Made by a program: the position numbers and the translations under genes. A stretch of DNA of 64,000 bases, taken from the NCBI GenBank assembly GCA_016124615.1, contig WGNF01000002.1, forward strand, positions 310,001 to 374,000. The letters are read 5' to 3'. This document shows, one piece after another, positions 1-8,584 of this stretch; positions within the stretch are counted from its first letter, which is position 1; every line of letters starts with the position of its first letter. The notes below the pieces were generated by a model. It was not told the origin of the DNA. It was given only the letters and a program-made list of their open reading frames with translations, and did not search any database. This stretch comes from Paracoccaceae bacterium (lineage in GTDB: Bacteria; Pseudomonadota; Alphaproteobacteria; Rhodobacterales; Rhodobacteraceae).

Positions 1-332
1 AGCGGCTGGATGGCATGCTCCCAGGAAGCGGTGAAGACCGGTTCCATCACGAAATAGGTCAGAAACAGCGCGAGGCTGATGATCAGCATGTTGGGCGGCG
101 ACTGCTGCAGGCCAAGACCCTGCCGCAGGATCGCCAGCACCGTCACGATGAACGGGAAGCAGGTGATCATGATGGCGAGCCCCGGCACCAGGCTGAGCAC
201 CGTCACGAGCGCGAACAGCTCCACCGTGCGCGCGGTCAGCCCGCCGCCGTCGGTGGCAGAGAGGGTCAACTGCTGCGCCGCGGCCGGGTGCGACATCGTG
301 GTGACAAACAGCGCAAGGGCGAGACGCCGCAC
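1..332 (-). CDS. fliP: Flagellar export gate protein FliP (partial, C-terminus beyond window)
   Basis: FliP is a core membrane subunit of the flagellar type III export gate. The visible N-terminal ~110 residues start with a basic, hydrophobic signal sequence ending near AAAQ, followed by the first membrane segment (LFALVTVLSLVPGLAIM) and the conserved stretch ILRQGLGLQQSPPN, which is diagnostic of FliP. I chose the GTG at 332 because it supplies the complete signal peptide; the next ATG (296) would cut it off. It follows fliN by 3 bases and is the last visible gene of the fliF-fliH-fliN-fliP run. The gene leaves the window at base 1. Confidence 0.93.
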   Translation of the reverse strand, partial: MRRLALALFVTTMSHPAAAQQLTLSATDGGGLTARTVELFALVTVLSLVPGLAIMITCFPFIVTVLAILRQGLGLQQSPPNMLIISLALFLTYFVMEPVFTASWEHAIQP

Positions 333-335
333 CGA

Positions 336-626
336 TCAGAGCCCGTTGGTCAGGTTGGCAACTTCGGTCAGCCGCACCGCGAGTTGCCCGGACGGTTCGC
401 CGTCAAGCTCCTGCAACTCGCCGCGGGCGATGAGGCGGTCGCCGACGTAAAGCTCCACCGGGTCGTCGACCCGCCGGTCGAGCGTGAGCACCGAGTCGCA
501 CTGCAGGCGCAGCAGATCGCGCACCAATGGCCGCGCCTTGCCGACCGAGATCACGATCTCGATCGGAACCTGGGTGAAAGGGTTCATCGCGCCGCCCTCC
601 GCGCCTCCGGGCCTGCGATCATCCAT
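336..626 (-). CDS. fliN: Flagellar motor switch protein FliN (SpoA domain)
   Basis: FliN forms the lower part of the cytoplasmic C-ring, takes part in rotor switching and docks the FliH-FliI export ATPase. The 96 residues are nearly all one SpoA/FliN-type domain: VPIEIVISVGKARPLVRDLL, then the DDPVELYVGDRLIARGEL strand pair and a short VRLTEV end. The ATG at 626 has a GAGGAG site about 8 bases upstream inside the end of fliH, so the two genes overlap by 8 bases; an internal ATG at 587 with GGAGGG is a possible alternative. The partner FliM is not in the window. Confidence 0.9.
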   Translation of the reverse strand: MDDRRPGGAEGGAMNPFTQVPIEIVISVGKARPLVRDLLRLQCDSVLTLDRRVDDPVELYVGDRLIARGELQELDGEPSGQLAVRLTEVANLTNGL

Positions 627-1215
627 GCTGTGGTATCTCCTCTAGGGGGTGGAAGAAGCCGGTGACCGCGGCGCGGATCGTGTCGGTGACATGGTCGAGA
701 TCAATGTGGTCCTCGCGATCGCCAAGCCGGAGGTAGACCTGCCCCTCGCCCAGCGTCGGCTCTTCAACCAGCCGCACCGGCGGGCCCGGGTGCCCGGCCA
801 GCAGCGCCTCGAGTGCGGGGCGGGCGGCGGGGTTCAGTTCGATGGTCACCGGCGTATCGGCGGCCAGTTCGGCCAGCGGGCGGAGCGCCTCTGCCACGAT
901 GGGCGCGAGGTTGTCGCGCGCCATCCCGGGCAAAACACGCGAGACGAGGGCGACCAGCAGCGGTTGCAGGGCGGCCAGCACATGCGCGCGGGCCTCGTGA
1001 TAGGTGAACGACAGGGCCTGAAGGCTACGGGCGAGATCGGCACTGACGGAGGATCTCTCCTCCTTCTGGGCGGCCATCGCATCCTCCCAACCGGCGGCGT
1101 AACCCGCCTCGAACGAGGCGAGCCGGGCCTCCTCCATTGCGGCGGCTTCGATCACCACGGTTTCCGCGGCGTTGGTGTCCTGGCCGAAGACCTCAAGCCG
1201 GAGGCGCCCGCTCAT
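619..1215 (-). CDS. fliH: FliH-like flagellar export ATPase regulator
   Basis: FliH binds and restrains the FliI ATPase and links it to FliN and the export gate. This 198-residue protein has the acidic/alanine-rich helical middle (FEAGYAAGWEDAM, typical of the GxxxG-bearing FliH helix) and a C-terminal domain with EALRPLAE and the VTIELNP strand. Identity rests on position between fliF and fliN as well as on these weak motifs, because FliH diverges fast. It overlaps the fliF stop by 4 bases (ATGA). fliG, which often sits between fliF and fliH, is absent here. Confidence 0.8.
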   Translation of the reverse strand: MSGRLRLEVFGQDTNAAETVVIEAAAMEEARLASFEAGYAAGWEDAMAAQKEERSSVSADLARSLQALSFTYHEARAHVLAALQPLLVALVSRVLPGMARDNLAPIVAEALRPLAELAADTPVTIELNPAARPALEALLAGHPGPPVRLVEEPTLGEGQVYLRLGDREDHIDLDHVTDTIRAAVTGFFHPLEEIPQHG

Positions 1216-2819
1216 GGCGCGGTTTCCTCTCGGTCGTCGACCCAGCTACGCAGGATTTCCACCGTTTCGCCCTGGCGTTCTGCGATCAGTCGGCGCAGGC
1301 GCGCGACCGGGTCGGCGGCGACCGCCTTTGTTTCGGCATCGGTCTGGCGCCCCTCGGGCGAGACGATGCTGAGGTTTTCGGGAATGTAGCTGCCGTCGTC
1401 GATCTCGCCGGTCAGCACGCGGGCGGCGGCCGGATCGGCCGCTCCTGGCAATGGCAGGGCCGGGACGCCCCGGCCGCGCGACGAGGCGAGGATCGGGCGC
1501 ACCACGAAAAGGCCAAGCGCCAGCGCGACGATGGCGAGCACGGCAAGCTGAACTGCCAACATCGGGTCGAGCCCGAGTTGGCTCAGAAGTGACGGGGCGA
1601 CGGCGGTTCCCAGTGGCGTGACCGGCTGGAAGGCGAGCGAGCGGATGGTGATCACATCGCCCCGCTTTTCGTCGTAGCCGACGGCAGATGCGACGAGGTC
1701 GTGCAGCGTCGCCAGCTCGGCATCGGGGCGGGGTGCCCAGCTTTCCTTGCCCGCCGCGTCAACGCCGCGAATGCCGTCGACCAGTACTGCGACCGTCAGC
1801 CGCCGGATGCTGCCGGGACCGCGCTGAACCTCCCTCTGAGTCGAGGAGACTTCGTAATTCGTGCGCTCATGCGTGCTGTTGTCCTGGCTTTGCGCGGTCG
1901 ATCCGGTCCCGTTCGCCTGCCCGGTGGGCAGGTTGCTGGCCACGGTGACCGCGCCGGAACCTTTGTCGGTGGAATTGCTTGTGTGATCTTCGGTGTCGGT
2001 GCTGATCGGCACCCGCCCGGCCGGATCGAAGGTCTTTTCCACAATCGATTCGCGGTCCGTCACCGGCTCTATGGTGACGGCGACGACCGATTTTCCGGCC
2101 CCCACCCGCGCCTCGAGCAGCGTTTCGACGTTGTGTTTCAGCTCGCCCGCCCGGTCGCCGGTGGCCGTCATGCCGCCCGGATCGTCAGCGGCCAGAACCA
2201 GCCCGCTGACCGAATCGATGATCGCCACATCCTCCGGCAGGAGCCCAGAGACCGCCGAGGACACCAGGTATTTCAACGCCTTCGCCTGCTCGGGTGGCAG
2301 CCGCCCCCGGGTCGTTGTCACCATGACGCTGGCGGTGGGCTTGAGGTCGCGCTGAAACGGCTGCGACTGGGTTGGCGAAATATAGACGCGGGCGGCCCGG
2401 ATCAGCGGGCTGGTCACGATTGTGCGCGCCAGTTCGCCCTCTTTTGCGCGCCAGTAGGCGGCGTCGAACATCTGCGCCGTCGTGCCGAAGCCCGAGAGGC
2501 TGTCGAGCAACTCATAGCCCGCGCCGCCGTTGGCGGGCAGGCCCTCGGCGGCCAGCGACATGCGCAACTGGTCGCGCTGACCGTCCGGCACCCAGATCGA
2601 ATCGCCGCGCACCTGATAGGTGACGCCATGCTGATCGAGTGCCTTGACCACGTCGCCCGCGGCGGCGCTTTCCAGCCCGGCGTAAAGCAGCGACATCGAC
2701 GGCGTGGCAGCCAGCCGGGACAGGCCGAGGACCGCCGTGAACATTGCCAGCGTCGCCAGCGCCACGACGACGCGGCGACGGGTATCAAGGGCCAACCATA
2801 GCGATCTCAACTGCTGCAC
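1212..2819 (-). CDS. fliF: Flagellar MS-ring protein FliF
   Basis: FliF builds the MS-ring in the inner membrane on which rotor, rod and export apparatus assemble. The 535-residue protein has an N-terminal membrane helix near residues 14-37, the periplasmic YscJ/FliF ring-building domains (SLLYAGLESAAAGDVVKAL, then AAEGLPANGGAGYELLD), a low-complexity loop rich in Gly/Ser/Thr/Asn around residue 285, a second membrane helix near 420-445 and a cytoplasmic tail (RLRRLIAERQGETVEILRSW) of the kind that binds FliG. It heads the leftward operon, with a divergent promoter region shared with fliL. Confidence 0.96.
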   Translation of the reverse strand: MQQLRSLWLALDTRRRVVVALATLAMFTAVLGLSRLAATPSMSLLYAGLESAAAGDVVKALDQHGVTYQVRGDSIWVPDGQRDQLRMSLAAEGLPANGGAGYELLDSLSGFGTTAQMFDAAYWRAKEGELARTIVTSPLIRAARVYISPTQSQPFQRDLKPTASVMVTTTRGRLPPEQAKALKYLVSSAVSGLLPEDVAIIDSVSGLVLAADDPGGMTATGDRAGELKHNVETLLEARVGAGKSVVAVTIEPVTDRESIVEKTFDPAGRVPISTDTEDHTSNSTDKGSGAVTVASNLPTGQANGTGSTAQSQDNSTHERTNYEVSSTQREVQRGPGSIRRLTVAVLVDGIRGVDAAGKESWAPRPDAELATLHDLVASAVGYDEKRGDVITIRSLAFQPVTPLGTAVAPSLLSQLGLDPMLAVQLAVLAIVALALGLFVVRPILASSRGRGVPALPLPGAADPAAARVLTGEIDDGSYIPENLSIVSPEGRQTDAETKAVAADPVARLRRLIAERQGETVEILRSWVDDREETAP

Positions 2820-2877
2820 TGCGATTCTCCAACGCGGGCTTCTGCCCTCTGCCGGACCAAGACTTCACCGAAGGCGC

Positions 2878-2910
2878 TTAACATTCGGTTAGCTCCCGCC
2901 GGTCTATATC
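2878..2910 (+). promoter_or_regulatory. CtrA-like box plus -10 in the fliF/fliL divergent gap
   Basis: TTAACATTCGGTTAG at 2878-2892 matches the CtrA motif TTAA-N7-TTAA at 7 of 8 positions. A TATATC hexamer follows at 2905-2910, the spacing expected when the CtrA box replaces the -35. It points toward fliL and sits where it could also act on fliF. Confidence 0.6.
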
Positions 2911-2936
2911 TGGCCCAGATGATGACGGAGGACGGC

Positions 2937-3419
2937 ATGGCAGAGGACGAGGCCGCGGCGGAAACGCCCCCGAAACGATCAAAGCTGCCGATCCTGCTGG
3001 GGCTGGTGCTGATGGTGCTGCTGGGCGGCGGCGCGTTCCTTGCGACATACACCGGGCGCCTGTTCGGGGCGTCAGGCCCGGCGCCGACCACGTCGGATCC
3101 GGCGGGCGATTCGATGGCCGATGTCGCCTTCGTTCCGATCGACCCGCTGGTGATCTCGCTCGACCCCGCCGCGCGGTCGAGCCATCTGCGGTTTTCGGCG
3201 CAGCTGGAGGTCGACAAGGCGCACCGGGGCGAGGTCGCGACGCTGATGCCGCGCGTGCTCGACGTGCTCAACAGCTACCTGCGCGCGGTGGAAGTGTCTG
3301 ATCTTGAAGATCCTTCGGCCCTGGTGCGGTTGCGCGCGCAGATGCTGCGCCGGGTCCAGATCGTCGCGGGCGAGGGGCGGGTGCGCGACCTGCTGGTGAC
3401 CGAATTCGTGTTGAATTAG
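2937..3419 (+). CDS. fliL: Flagellar basal-body-associated protein FliL (first copy)
   Basis: FliL is a single-pass inner-membrane protein that surrounds and supports the stator units. A charged N-terminal tail is followed by a membrane helix near residues 17-37 and a periplasmic domain with the family pattern (FVPIDPLVISLDP, then LRFSAQLEV and a terminal DLLVTEFVLN). I place the start at 2937 because GGAGG lies 5 bases upstream; ATGs at 2919 and 2922 would add only six or five residues and lack such a site. It heads the rightward operon. A second FliL-family gene is at 12850-13341. Confidence 0.9.
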   Translation: MAEDEAAAETPPKRSKLPILLGLVLMVLLGGGAFLATYTGRLFGASGPAPTTSDPAGDSMADVAFVPIDPLVISLDPAARSSHLRFSAQLEVDKAHRGEVATLMPRVLDVLNSYLRAVEVSDLEDPSALVRLRAQMLRRVQIVAGEGRVRDLLVTEFVLN

Positions 3420-3428
3420 GGGGCAGAG

Positions 3429-3806
3429 ATGGCGCTGATTTCGGATTTTCTGCTGGCGGCGGGGGCCTTTGGCGCGGCGATCTATTGCATCGTGCTGTCG
3501 CGCCGCCTGAGCCGGTTCAATACGCTGGAAAGCGGCATGGGCGGGGCGATCGCGGTGCTGTCGGCCCAGGTCGACGATATGACGCGGGCATTGGAAAAGG
3601 CGGGCGGGGCCGCCGTGGCCTCGACCGATTCGCTGGAAGGGCTGACGGCGCGGGCCGAACAGGCGGCGGGGCGGCTGGAATTGCTGCTGGCCTCGATGCA
3701 CGGCTTGCCTGATGCGCCGCCGGACCCGGCGCTCGAAGATGCGGGGCGACGGGTCCGCTTCGTGCGCCGCCGCGCCAGCCGCCCGGAAGAGGAGGCCGCC
3801 GAATGA
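3429..3806 (+). CDS. Small membrane-anchored flagellar-cluster protein (DUF6468-like)
   Basis: This 125-residue protein has one N-terminal membrane helix (residues ~4-24, LLAAGAFGAAIYCIVLSRRL), then a predicted coiled-coil region (AQVDDMTRALEKAG and EGLTARAEQAAGRLELLL) and a basic/acidic tail. It resembles what I recall as DUF6468, found in alphaproteobacterial flagellar clusters, but no function is established that I can name. It starts 9 bases after fliL and its stop overlaps the next start (ATGA), so it is translated with fliL, motE and motA. A role in stator or basal-body assembly is inference from position only. Confidence 0.75.
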   Translation: MALISDFLLAAGAFGAAIYCIVLSRRLSRFNTLESGMGGAIAVLSAQVDDMTRALEKAGGAAVASTDSLEGLTARAEQAAGRLELLLASMHGLPDAPPDPALEDAGRRVRFVRRRASRPEEEAAE

Positions 3807-4402
3807 CCCACCAACGTGCATCGGCCGCAGCATCGCGACCCGCGGTCGCCCGGCGGGGCGTTCTGATGCTCATCGCGATTCTGCTTGCAAGCGCGGGCGC
3901 GATCCGGCTTGGCCTTGGCCTGCGCGAAGCGCGCGCCCTCGATGCGCCGTCGGTTGCCCCGGTGCCGAAACCGGTGGCCTGTCCGACCGCCGGTGATCCG
4001 GTCATGCCGCTGGTCGCCGCGCTTCGGGCGCGTGAGGATCGGGTCGCGGCGCGGGAGGCTGCGGTGGCGGACCGTGCGCAGGCGCTGGCGCTCTCCGGCC
4101 GCGTGGTTGACGACAAGCTGGCCGCCTTGAAGGCGGCGGAAGACAGCCTGTCGGCCAAGTTGACGCTGGCTGATGGCGCGGCCGAGGCCGACGTGGCCCG
4201 GCTGACGACCGTCTACGAGTCGATGAAACCGAAGGATGCCGCTGCGGTATTCCAGCAGATGGCGCCGGACTTCGCCGCCGGATTTCTGGGCCGGATGAAA
4301 CCCGAATCCGCCGCCCTGATCCTGTCCGGCCTGACGCCCGAGAAGGCCTATACCGTCAGCGTCATCCTGGCCGGGCGAAATGCCGCGGCGCCGAAAAACT
4401 GA
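3803..4402 (+). CDS. motE: MotE-like flagellar protein (MgtE N-domain-like)
   Basis: The 199-residue product has an N-terminal signal-anchor (residues ~19-38), a central alpha-helical coiled-coil stretch (LRAREDRVAAREAAVADRAQ) and a C-terminal MgtE-N/FliG-like domain with TTVYESMKPKDAAAVFQQM and the repeat FLGRMKPESAALILSGL. MotE proteins of this build act in the periplasm of alphaproteobacteria as partners of stator-associated proteins. It overlaps the previous gene by 4 bases and precedes motA by 65 bases. It is not FliG itself: it is secreted or anchored and lacks the two extra FliG domains. Confidence 0.78.
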   Translation: MTHQRASAAASRPAVARRGVLMLIAILLASAGAIRLGLGLREARALDAPSVAPVPKPVACPTAGDPVMPLVAALRAREDRVAAREAAVADRAQALALSGRVVDDKLAALKAAEDSLSAKLTLADGAAEADVARLTTVYESMKPKDAAAVFQQMAPDFAAGFLGRMKPESAALILSGLTPEKAYTVSVILAGRNAAAPKN

Positions 4403-4467
4403 GGCTGGCGAGGGTTTCTTAACCCCGGTCTGCGAGCGTGACGCCGGGCGCAAGAAAGGAAGACCGG

Positions 4468-5337
4468 ATGATCGGAATCGTCGGAATCGTCGTCATCTTC
4501 GTGATGGTGTTCGGCGGCTTTGCGATGTCGGGCGGCAAACTCGACGTGATTCTCGAGGCATTGCCGCACGAACTCATCGTGATTGGCGGCGCCGCGATCG
4601 GGGCGTTCCTGCTATCGAACGATCTCGGCGCGGCGAAACACTCGCTCAAGGACATGGGCAAGGTGTTCCGGGGCGTCGCCTGGAAACCGACCGACTACCG
4701 CGATCTGCTCTGCCTGCTGTTCGAACTGATCCGGCTCGCGCGGCAAAATCCGGTCGGGCTGGAGGAGCACATCGAAAGACCGGCCGATTCGGCGATCTTC
4801 GCCCGCTATCCGCGCATTCAGGCCGACCGCGAGGCCGTCGAGTTGATCTGCGACACGCTGCGGTCGGCGTCGATGAACTACGACGATCCGCATCAGGTCG
4901 AGGATGTGCTCGACAAGCGGATGGAAACGCGGCTGCACCATGCGCTGCATTCCAGCCACGCGCTTCAGTCGATGGCCGATGCATTGCCGGCGCTCGGCAT
5001 CGTGGCGGCGGTTCTGGGGGTCATCAAGACGATGGGGTCGATCGATCAGCCGCCGGAGATTCTCGGCAAGATGATTGGCAGCGCGCTGGTCGGCACGTTC
5101 ATGGGGGTCTTTCTCGCCTACGGGATCGTCGGGCCTTGCGGGACGCGGCTGAAGACGGTGATCGAGGAAGACGCGCATTTCTATCAGTTGATCCGCGAGG
5201 TGCTGGTCGCCAACCTCTACAATCACCCGACCAACATCTGCATCGAGGTCGGCCGCCAGAACGCGCCCAACCACGTTCGCCCGAGCTTCTTCGATCTTGA
5301 GGAAGCGCTTCGGGCCGTCAAGCAGGAGGCGGCATGA
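4468..5337 (+). CDS. motA: Flagellar stator protein MotA
   Basis: MotA is the proton-channel stator subunit that drives rotor rotation. The 289 residues show the first membrane hairpin (GIVGIVVIFVMVFGGFAM and LPHELIVIGGAAIGAFLLS), a large cytoplasmic loop, and the third and fourth helices (LPALGIVAAVLGVIKTMGS and IGSALVGTFMGVFLAYGIVG) with the MotA/TolQ signature. The start at 4468 has AGGAAG just upstream; an in-frame GTG 30 bases earlier would add ten unlikely residues. MotB, its normal partner and usual neighbour, is not adjacent or in the window. Confidence 0.95.
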   Translation: MIGIVGIVVIFVMVFGGFAMSGGKLDVILEALPHELIVIGGAAIGAFLLSNDLGAAKHSLKDMGKVFRGVAWKPTDYRDLLCLLFELIRLARQNPVGLEEHIERPADSAIFARYPRIQADREAVELICDTLRSASMNYDDPHQVEDVLDKRMETRLHHALHSSHALQSMADALPALGIVAAVLGVIKTMGSIDQPPEILGKMIGSALVGTFMGVFLAYGIVGPCGTRLKTVIEEDAHFYQLIREVLVANLYNHPTNICIEVGRQNAPNHVRPSFFDLEEALRAVKQEAA

Positions 5338-7724
5338 AGGGATTGCTTGCCGCCGTCTTGGTCTGCCTGGCACTGGCCGCGCAGGGCGAGACGGTGATCG
5401 TGCGGTCTGGCGAGCATGACGGCTTCTCGCGCCTCGTCTTGCCGATGGAGGCGGCAGCGCCGTGGCAATTCGGCCGAACGCTCGATGGGTATGAGCTTCG
5501 GCTGGGGCGGCCGGGCGTCAAGTTCGACCTCTCCAAGGTCTTTGACCGCATTCCACGGCTGCGGCTGGCCGATCTTGGCACCGAGGCGGGCGGCACGCGG
5601 CTGACGTTGCAGCTTTCCTGCGCCTGTCATGCAGAGGTTTTCGAATTTCGCCCCAGCATCCTCGTCATCGACATCCGGCCGGGCCCACCGCCTTCGAACT
5701 CGCCTTTCGAGCGGTCTCTGGAAGGCGGTGAGACTGCCTCGACCACCGCCGATCCGCCCGCGGCCCGGCGGCCGCGGGCCCGGCCGACACAGGACATGCC
5801 GGTCTATGACTGGCGCGCGAATGCGCCCGCTCTGCCAAGCGGTGACATGGGCGGGGCCGAAGCGGCGCGGCCGACAGCTCCGACCGACGTCATCCAGAGC
5901 CCGCCGACCGAGCCGATCGCCCCGTCGCGTGCGGTGGCTGCAGACACACCGCCACCCGACGCCACGGATCCACATCTCTCGGCGGCACGCGCGGAACTCG
6001 TTCAACAACTTGGGCGCGCCGCGTCGCAGGGGTTGCTGAGCGCCAATCCGCAAGCCTTCGCGCCCGACATACCGGTCGAAACCCAAACGTTGCCGCCACC
6101 ACCCGCGCCGCCGGATGACGGTCCGCCGGTGCCCGCGTCTTCGCGCGCCGCGACGACGCCCGCGCGCCTGAGCGCGCAGACCGCCCTCGATCGCGAGGTC
6201 CAGAATGGCCGGGCCGCGCCCATCACGCCGACTGGCGGGCCCTGCCTGCCCGATTCCCTCTTCGACCTGCCGCACTGGGGCGACAATCGGACGGCGGCCC
6301 GTCAGATCGAGGAACGGCGCGCGGCGCTCGTCGGGGAATTCGACCGGCCTTCGGTGACCGGCGTCGGCGCCCTGATGCGGCTCTATCTCTACCTCGGGTT
6401 CGGGGCGGAGGCGCGCAGCCTTCCTGCCGGGCTGCAGGTCGTGGTGCCCGACGCGGATGTGCTTGCCGCGCTGGGCGACATCATGGATGAAGGATACGCG
6501 CGACGCCCGGGCCGCTTGGCGGGGCAGGCGGGGTGTAGTGGCGCGGTATCGCTCTGGTCGGTTCTCGCCGCTCCGGAAATTGCGGCAGGGGAGGCTGTCG
6601 ATGTCGGGGCGGTGACGCGCAGCTTTTCGGCCCTACCGCTTCCGCTGCGGCGGTTGCTTGGCCCCGGCCTGTCGGGCCGGTTTCTGGATCATGGCGATCT
6701 GGATACGGCGCGCGCGATTCGCGACGCAATCACCCGCGCCCCCGGCGCGGCCGGGCCGGCGGTGGACCTTCTGAACGCGCGGATCGACCTTGCCGACGGC
6801 AGGGCCGCCCCGGCAGAGGCGGCGATCCGCCGTGTCGCCGTCACCGACGACCCCGCCTCACCCGACGCGCTCGTCATGCTGGTCGACACGGAGGTGGCAA
6901 CCGGGGGGAGCGTCGATCGGGCTACGATCGACTCGATTGCCGCACTTGCGCATCAATTCCGCGGCACCGCCACCGGGCGCCGTCTTACGCGGGCGCATCT
7001 TCTGGCGCTGGGCCTTGCGGGGGATTTCGACGGCGCCATTCGCGAACTGGCCACGCTGCGCGCCCTGCCGGACGCCGTGGCCACCGGCGCCGATGCACTT
7101 TGGGCCTTGCTCGCCGACCGGGGCAGTGACGAGGCGCTGCTTCGCCACGGCCTGAATGTCCGCGATGCGACGGACGCCGCGCGCAAGACGCATGTGACGC
7201 TGGCCAAGCGGCTGATCGGGCTGGGGTTTCCAGACGAGGGCCTGGCCTGGTTAGCACCGCTCGTGCCACCCACCGATGCGGAACGCCTGCTTGCCGCGCG
7301 CGCCTGGCTTGCGACCGGCGACACGAATGGTGCTGTGGCGCTCCTTGACGGCCTCGTCGGCGCAGAGGCGGCCGAGCTGCGGGCGGAAGTGGCGGCGCGA
7401 GACGGGGATCATTCCGCCGCCTCGGCGGCTTACCTTGCCGTTGGCGCCACGAAGGAGGCCGGGGAGGAAGCCTGGCAGGCGGGCGATTGGCAGACCGTGC
7501 GAACGATCGGGGCGGCCGAACAGCAAGCCGCCGTCGCCATTGTCGGGGCGCCTGATGCACTCGCGCACCCTTCGGAACCGGCCGCAGCGGCGACAGTTGC
7601 CGCGGCACCTCTGGCCGGTCCGCTGGCACAGGATCGCGCCCTGGTTGACGGCAGCGTGAAAGCCCGCGGCGTTCTGCAGGCCCTGTTGGCTTCCACCGAG
7701 GTGCCACCCGCTGCGACGCCTTGA
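5334..7724 (+). CDS. Large secreted flagellar-cluster protein with AMIN-like N-domain and helical-repeat C-domain
   Basis: A 796-residue protein of uncertain role. It has a signal peptide (LLAAVLVCLALAAQGE), then an N-terminal beta domain (~20-115, ending ILVIDIRPG) that resembles an AMIN/peptidoglycan-associated domain, a long Pro/Ala-rich linker (~120-290), and a C-terminal half of Ala/Leu-rich helical hairpins that read like degenerate TPR repeats. It overlaps motA by 4 bases, so it is translationally coupled to the stator gene. I recall large periplasmic stator partners called MotK for the Fla2 flagellum of Cereibacter sphaeroides and MotC in rhizobia; this may be such a protein, but I could not verify homology. 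Confidence 0.7.
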   Translation: MKGLLAAVLVCLALAAQGETVIVRSGEHDGFSRLVLPMEAAAPWQFGRTLDGYELRLGRPGVKFDLSKVFDRIPRLRLADLGTEAGGTRLTLQLSCACHAEVFEFRPSILVIDIRPGPPPSNSPFERSLEGGETASTTADPPAARRPRARPTQDMPVYDWRANAPALPSGDMGGAEAARPTAPTDVIQSPPTEPIAPSRAVAADTPPPDATDPHLSAARAELVQQLGRAASQGLLSANPQAFAPDIPVETQTLPPPPAPPDDGPPVPASSRAATTPARLSAQTALDREVQNGRAAPITPTGGPCLPDSLFDLPHWGDNRTAARQIEERRAALVGEFDRPSVTGVGALMRLYLYLGFGAEARSLPAGLQVVVPDADVLAALGDIMDEGYARRPGRLAGQAGCSGAVSLWSVLAAPEIAAGEAVDVGAVTRSFSALPLPLRRLLGPGLSGRFLDHGDLDTARAIRDAITRAPGAAGPAVDLLNARIDLADGRAAPAEAAIRRVAVTDDPASPDALVMLVDTEVATGGSVDRATIDSIAALAHQFRGTATGRRLTRAHLLALGLAGDFDGAIRELATLRALPDAVATGADALWALLADRGSDEALLRHGLNVRDATDAARKTHVTLAKRLIGLGFPDEGLAWLAPLVPPTDAERLLAARAWLATGDTNGAVALLDGLVGAEAAELRAEVAARDGDHSAASAAYLAVGATKEAGEEAWQAGDWQTVRTIGAAEQQAAVAIVGAPDALAHPSEPAAAATVAAAPLAGPLAQDRALVDGSVKARGVLQALLASTEVPPAATP

Positions 7725-7807
7725 GCGGCGCTTACCGAATCGAAAGGAACTCCCGCTAGCGTCGCCTGCATGCCGCCGGAAGTGCGGCTTTTACAGGTGA
7801 AATCCAG

Positions 7808-8581
7808 ATGCCCGGACCCATCGGCGCCGCGTCGCCCCGCCTAGCCCCGCCGCGATTGAGGCCTCGCAGAGCGTGCGCCCGACAGCGGATCGCGATGGGT
7901 ATTGCCGTCCTGCTTGCCGCCGGAACCGAGGTGGCGGCGGACCCCGACACGGCGGGGCTGTGCGAGCAAGCGGCGGTGGACGCGGCGGCGGCAACCGGGG
8001 TGCCGGTCTCGGTGCTGCGGGCGATCACGCTGACGGAAACCGGGCGTCGGGCGGGCCGGGAAATCCGCCCCTGGCCCTGGAGCGTGAACATGGAAGGCGA
8101 GGGCCACTGGTTCGACAGCGCCGCCGCGGCAGAAACCTATGCCCAGTCGCAGGCCGACGCGGGCGCGCGCAGCTTCGATGTCGGATGCTTCCAGATCAAC
8201 TACCGCTGGCACGGGACTGCGTTTCCGTCGATTGCCGCGATGTTCGCGCCGCGCGCCAACGCCCTCTATGCCGCCCGCTTCATGAAGCAACTCTATGACG
8301 AGACCGGCGATTGGAGCCTCGCCGCCGGGGTCTATCACTCGCGCTCGCCGGATCTGGCGACCGCCTATCGCGCGCGGTTTGACGGGTTTCGCACCGCGTT
8401 CCTTTCCGCTGATGGCGCCCCCGGACCAGAGGCACCATCGGACCCGGTGGCAACCGCGGCGGTCGCATCGGTTCGGCGCGCCGATTTCCCGTTGTTGCGT
8501 GCGGGCGGTGAGGCGGTGATGGGCTCGCTCGTGCCGTTGACGCAGGGCGCGCCGGGCCTGGCCATCATTCCGCAAGGTTGA
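7808..8581 (+). CDS. sltF: Flagellar lytic transglycosylase, SltF-like
   Basis: This enzyme would cut peptidoglycan glycan strands so the rod can pass the wall. The 257-residue protein has a long basic N-region and a hydrophobic signal core, then a lysozyme-like SLT domain: the catalytic Glu in LRAITLTETGR, the DVGCFQINYRWHG motif (typical GxxQIN) and AAGVYHSRSPD. AGGTGA lies 7 bases before the ATG at 7808; an ATG at 7895 would shorten the signal peptide. It sits in the flagellar operon before flhA, and the FlgJ of this cluster has no hydrolase domain, which fits a division of labour. Confidence 0.85.
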   Translation: MPGPIGAASPRLAPPRLRPRRACARQRIAMGIAVLLAAGTEVAADPDTAGLCEQAAVDAAAATGVPVSVLRAITLTETGRRAGREIRPWPWSVNMEGEGHWFDSAAAAETYAQSQADAGARSFDVGCFQINYRWHGTAFPSIAAMFAPRANALYAARFMKQLYDETGDWSLAAGVYHSRSPDLATAYRARFDGFRTAFLSADGAPGPEAPSDPVATAAVASVRRADFPLLRAGGEAVMGSLVPLTQGAPGLAIIPQG

Positions 8582-8584
8582 ACG

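Noticed and set aside
1701..2801. 366-codon plus-strand frame opposite fliF
   Set aside because: Shadow of fliF, His/Arg/Gly-rich and without family features.
3803..4402. MotE-like gene as the missing FliG
   Set aside because: It has only one MgtE-N/FliG-like segment, an N-terminal signal-anchor and coiled coil, and is too short for FliG.
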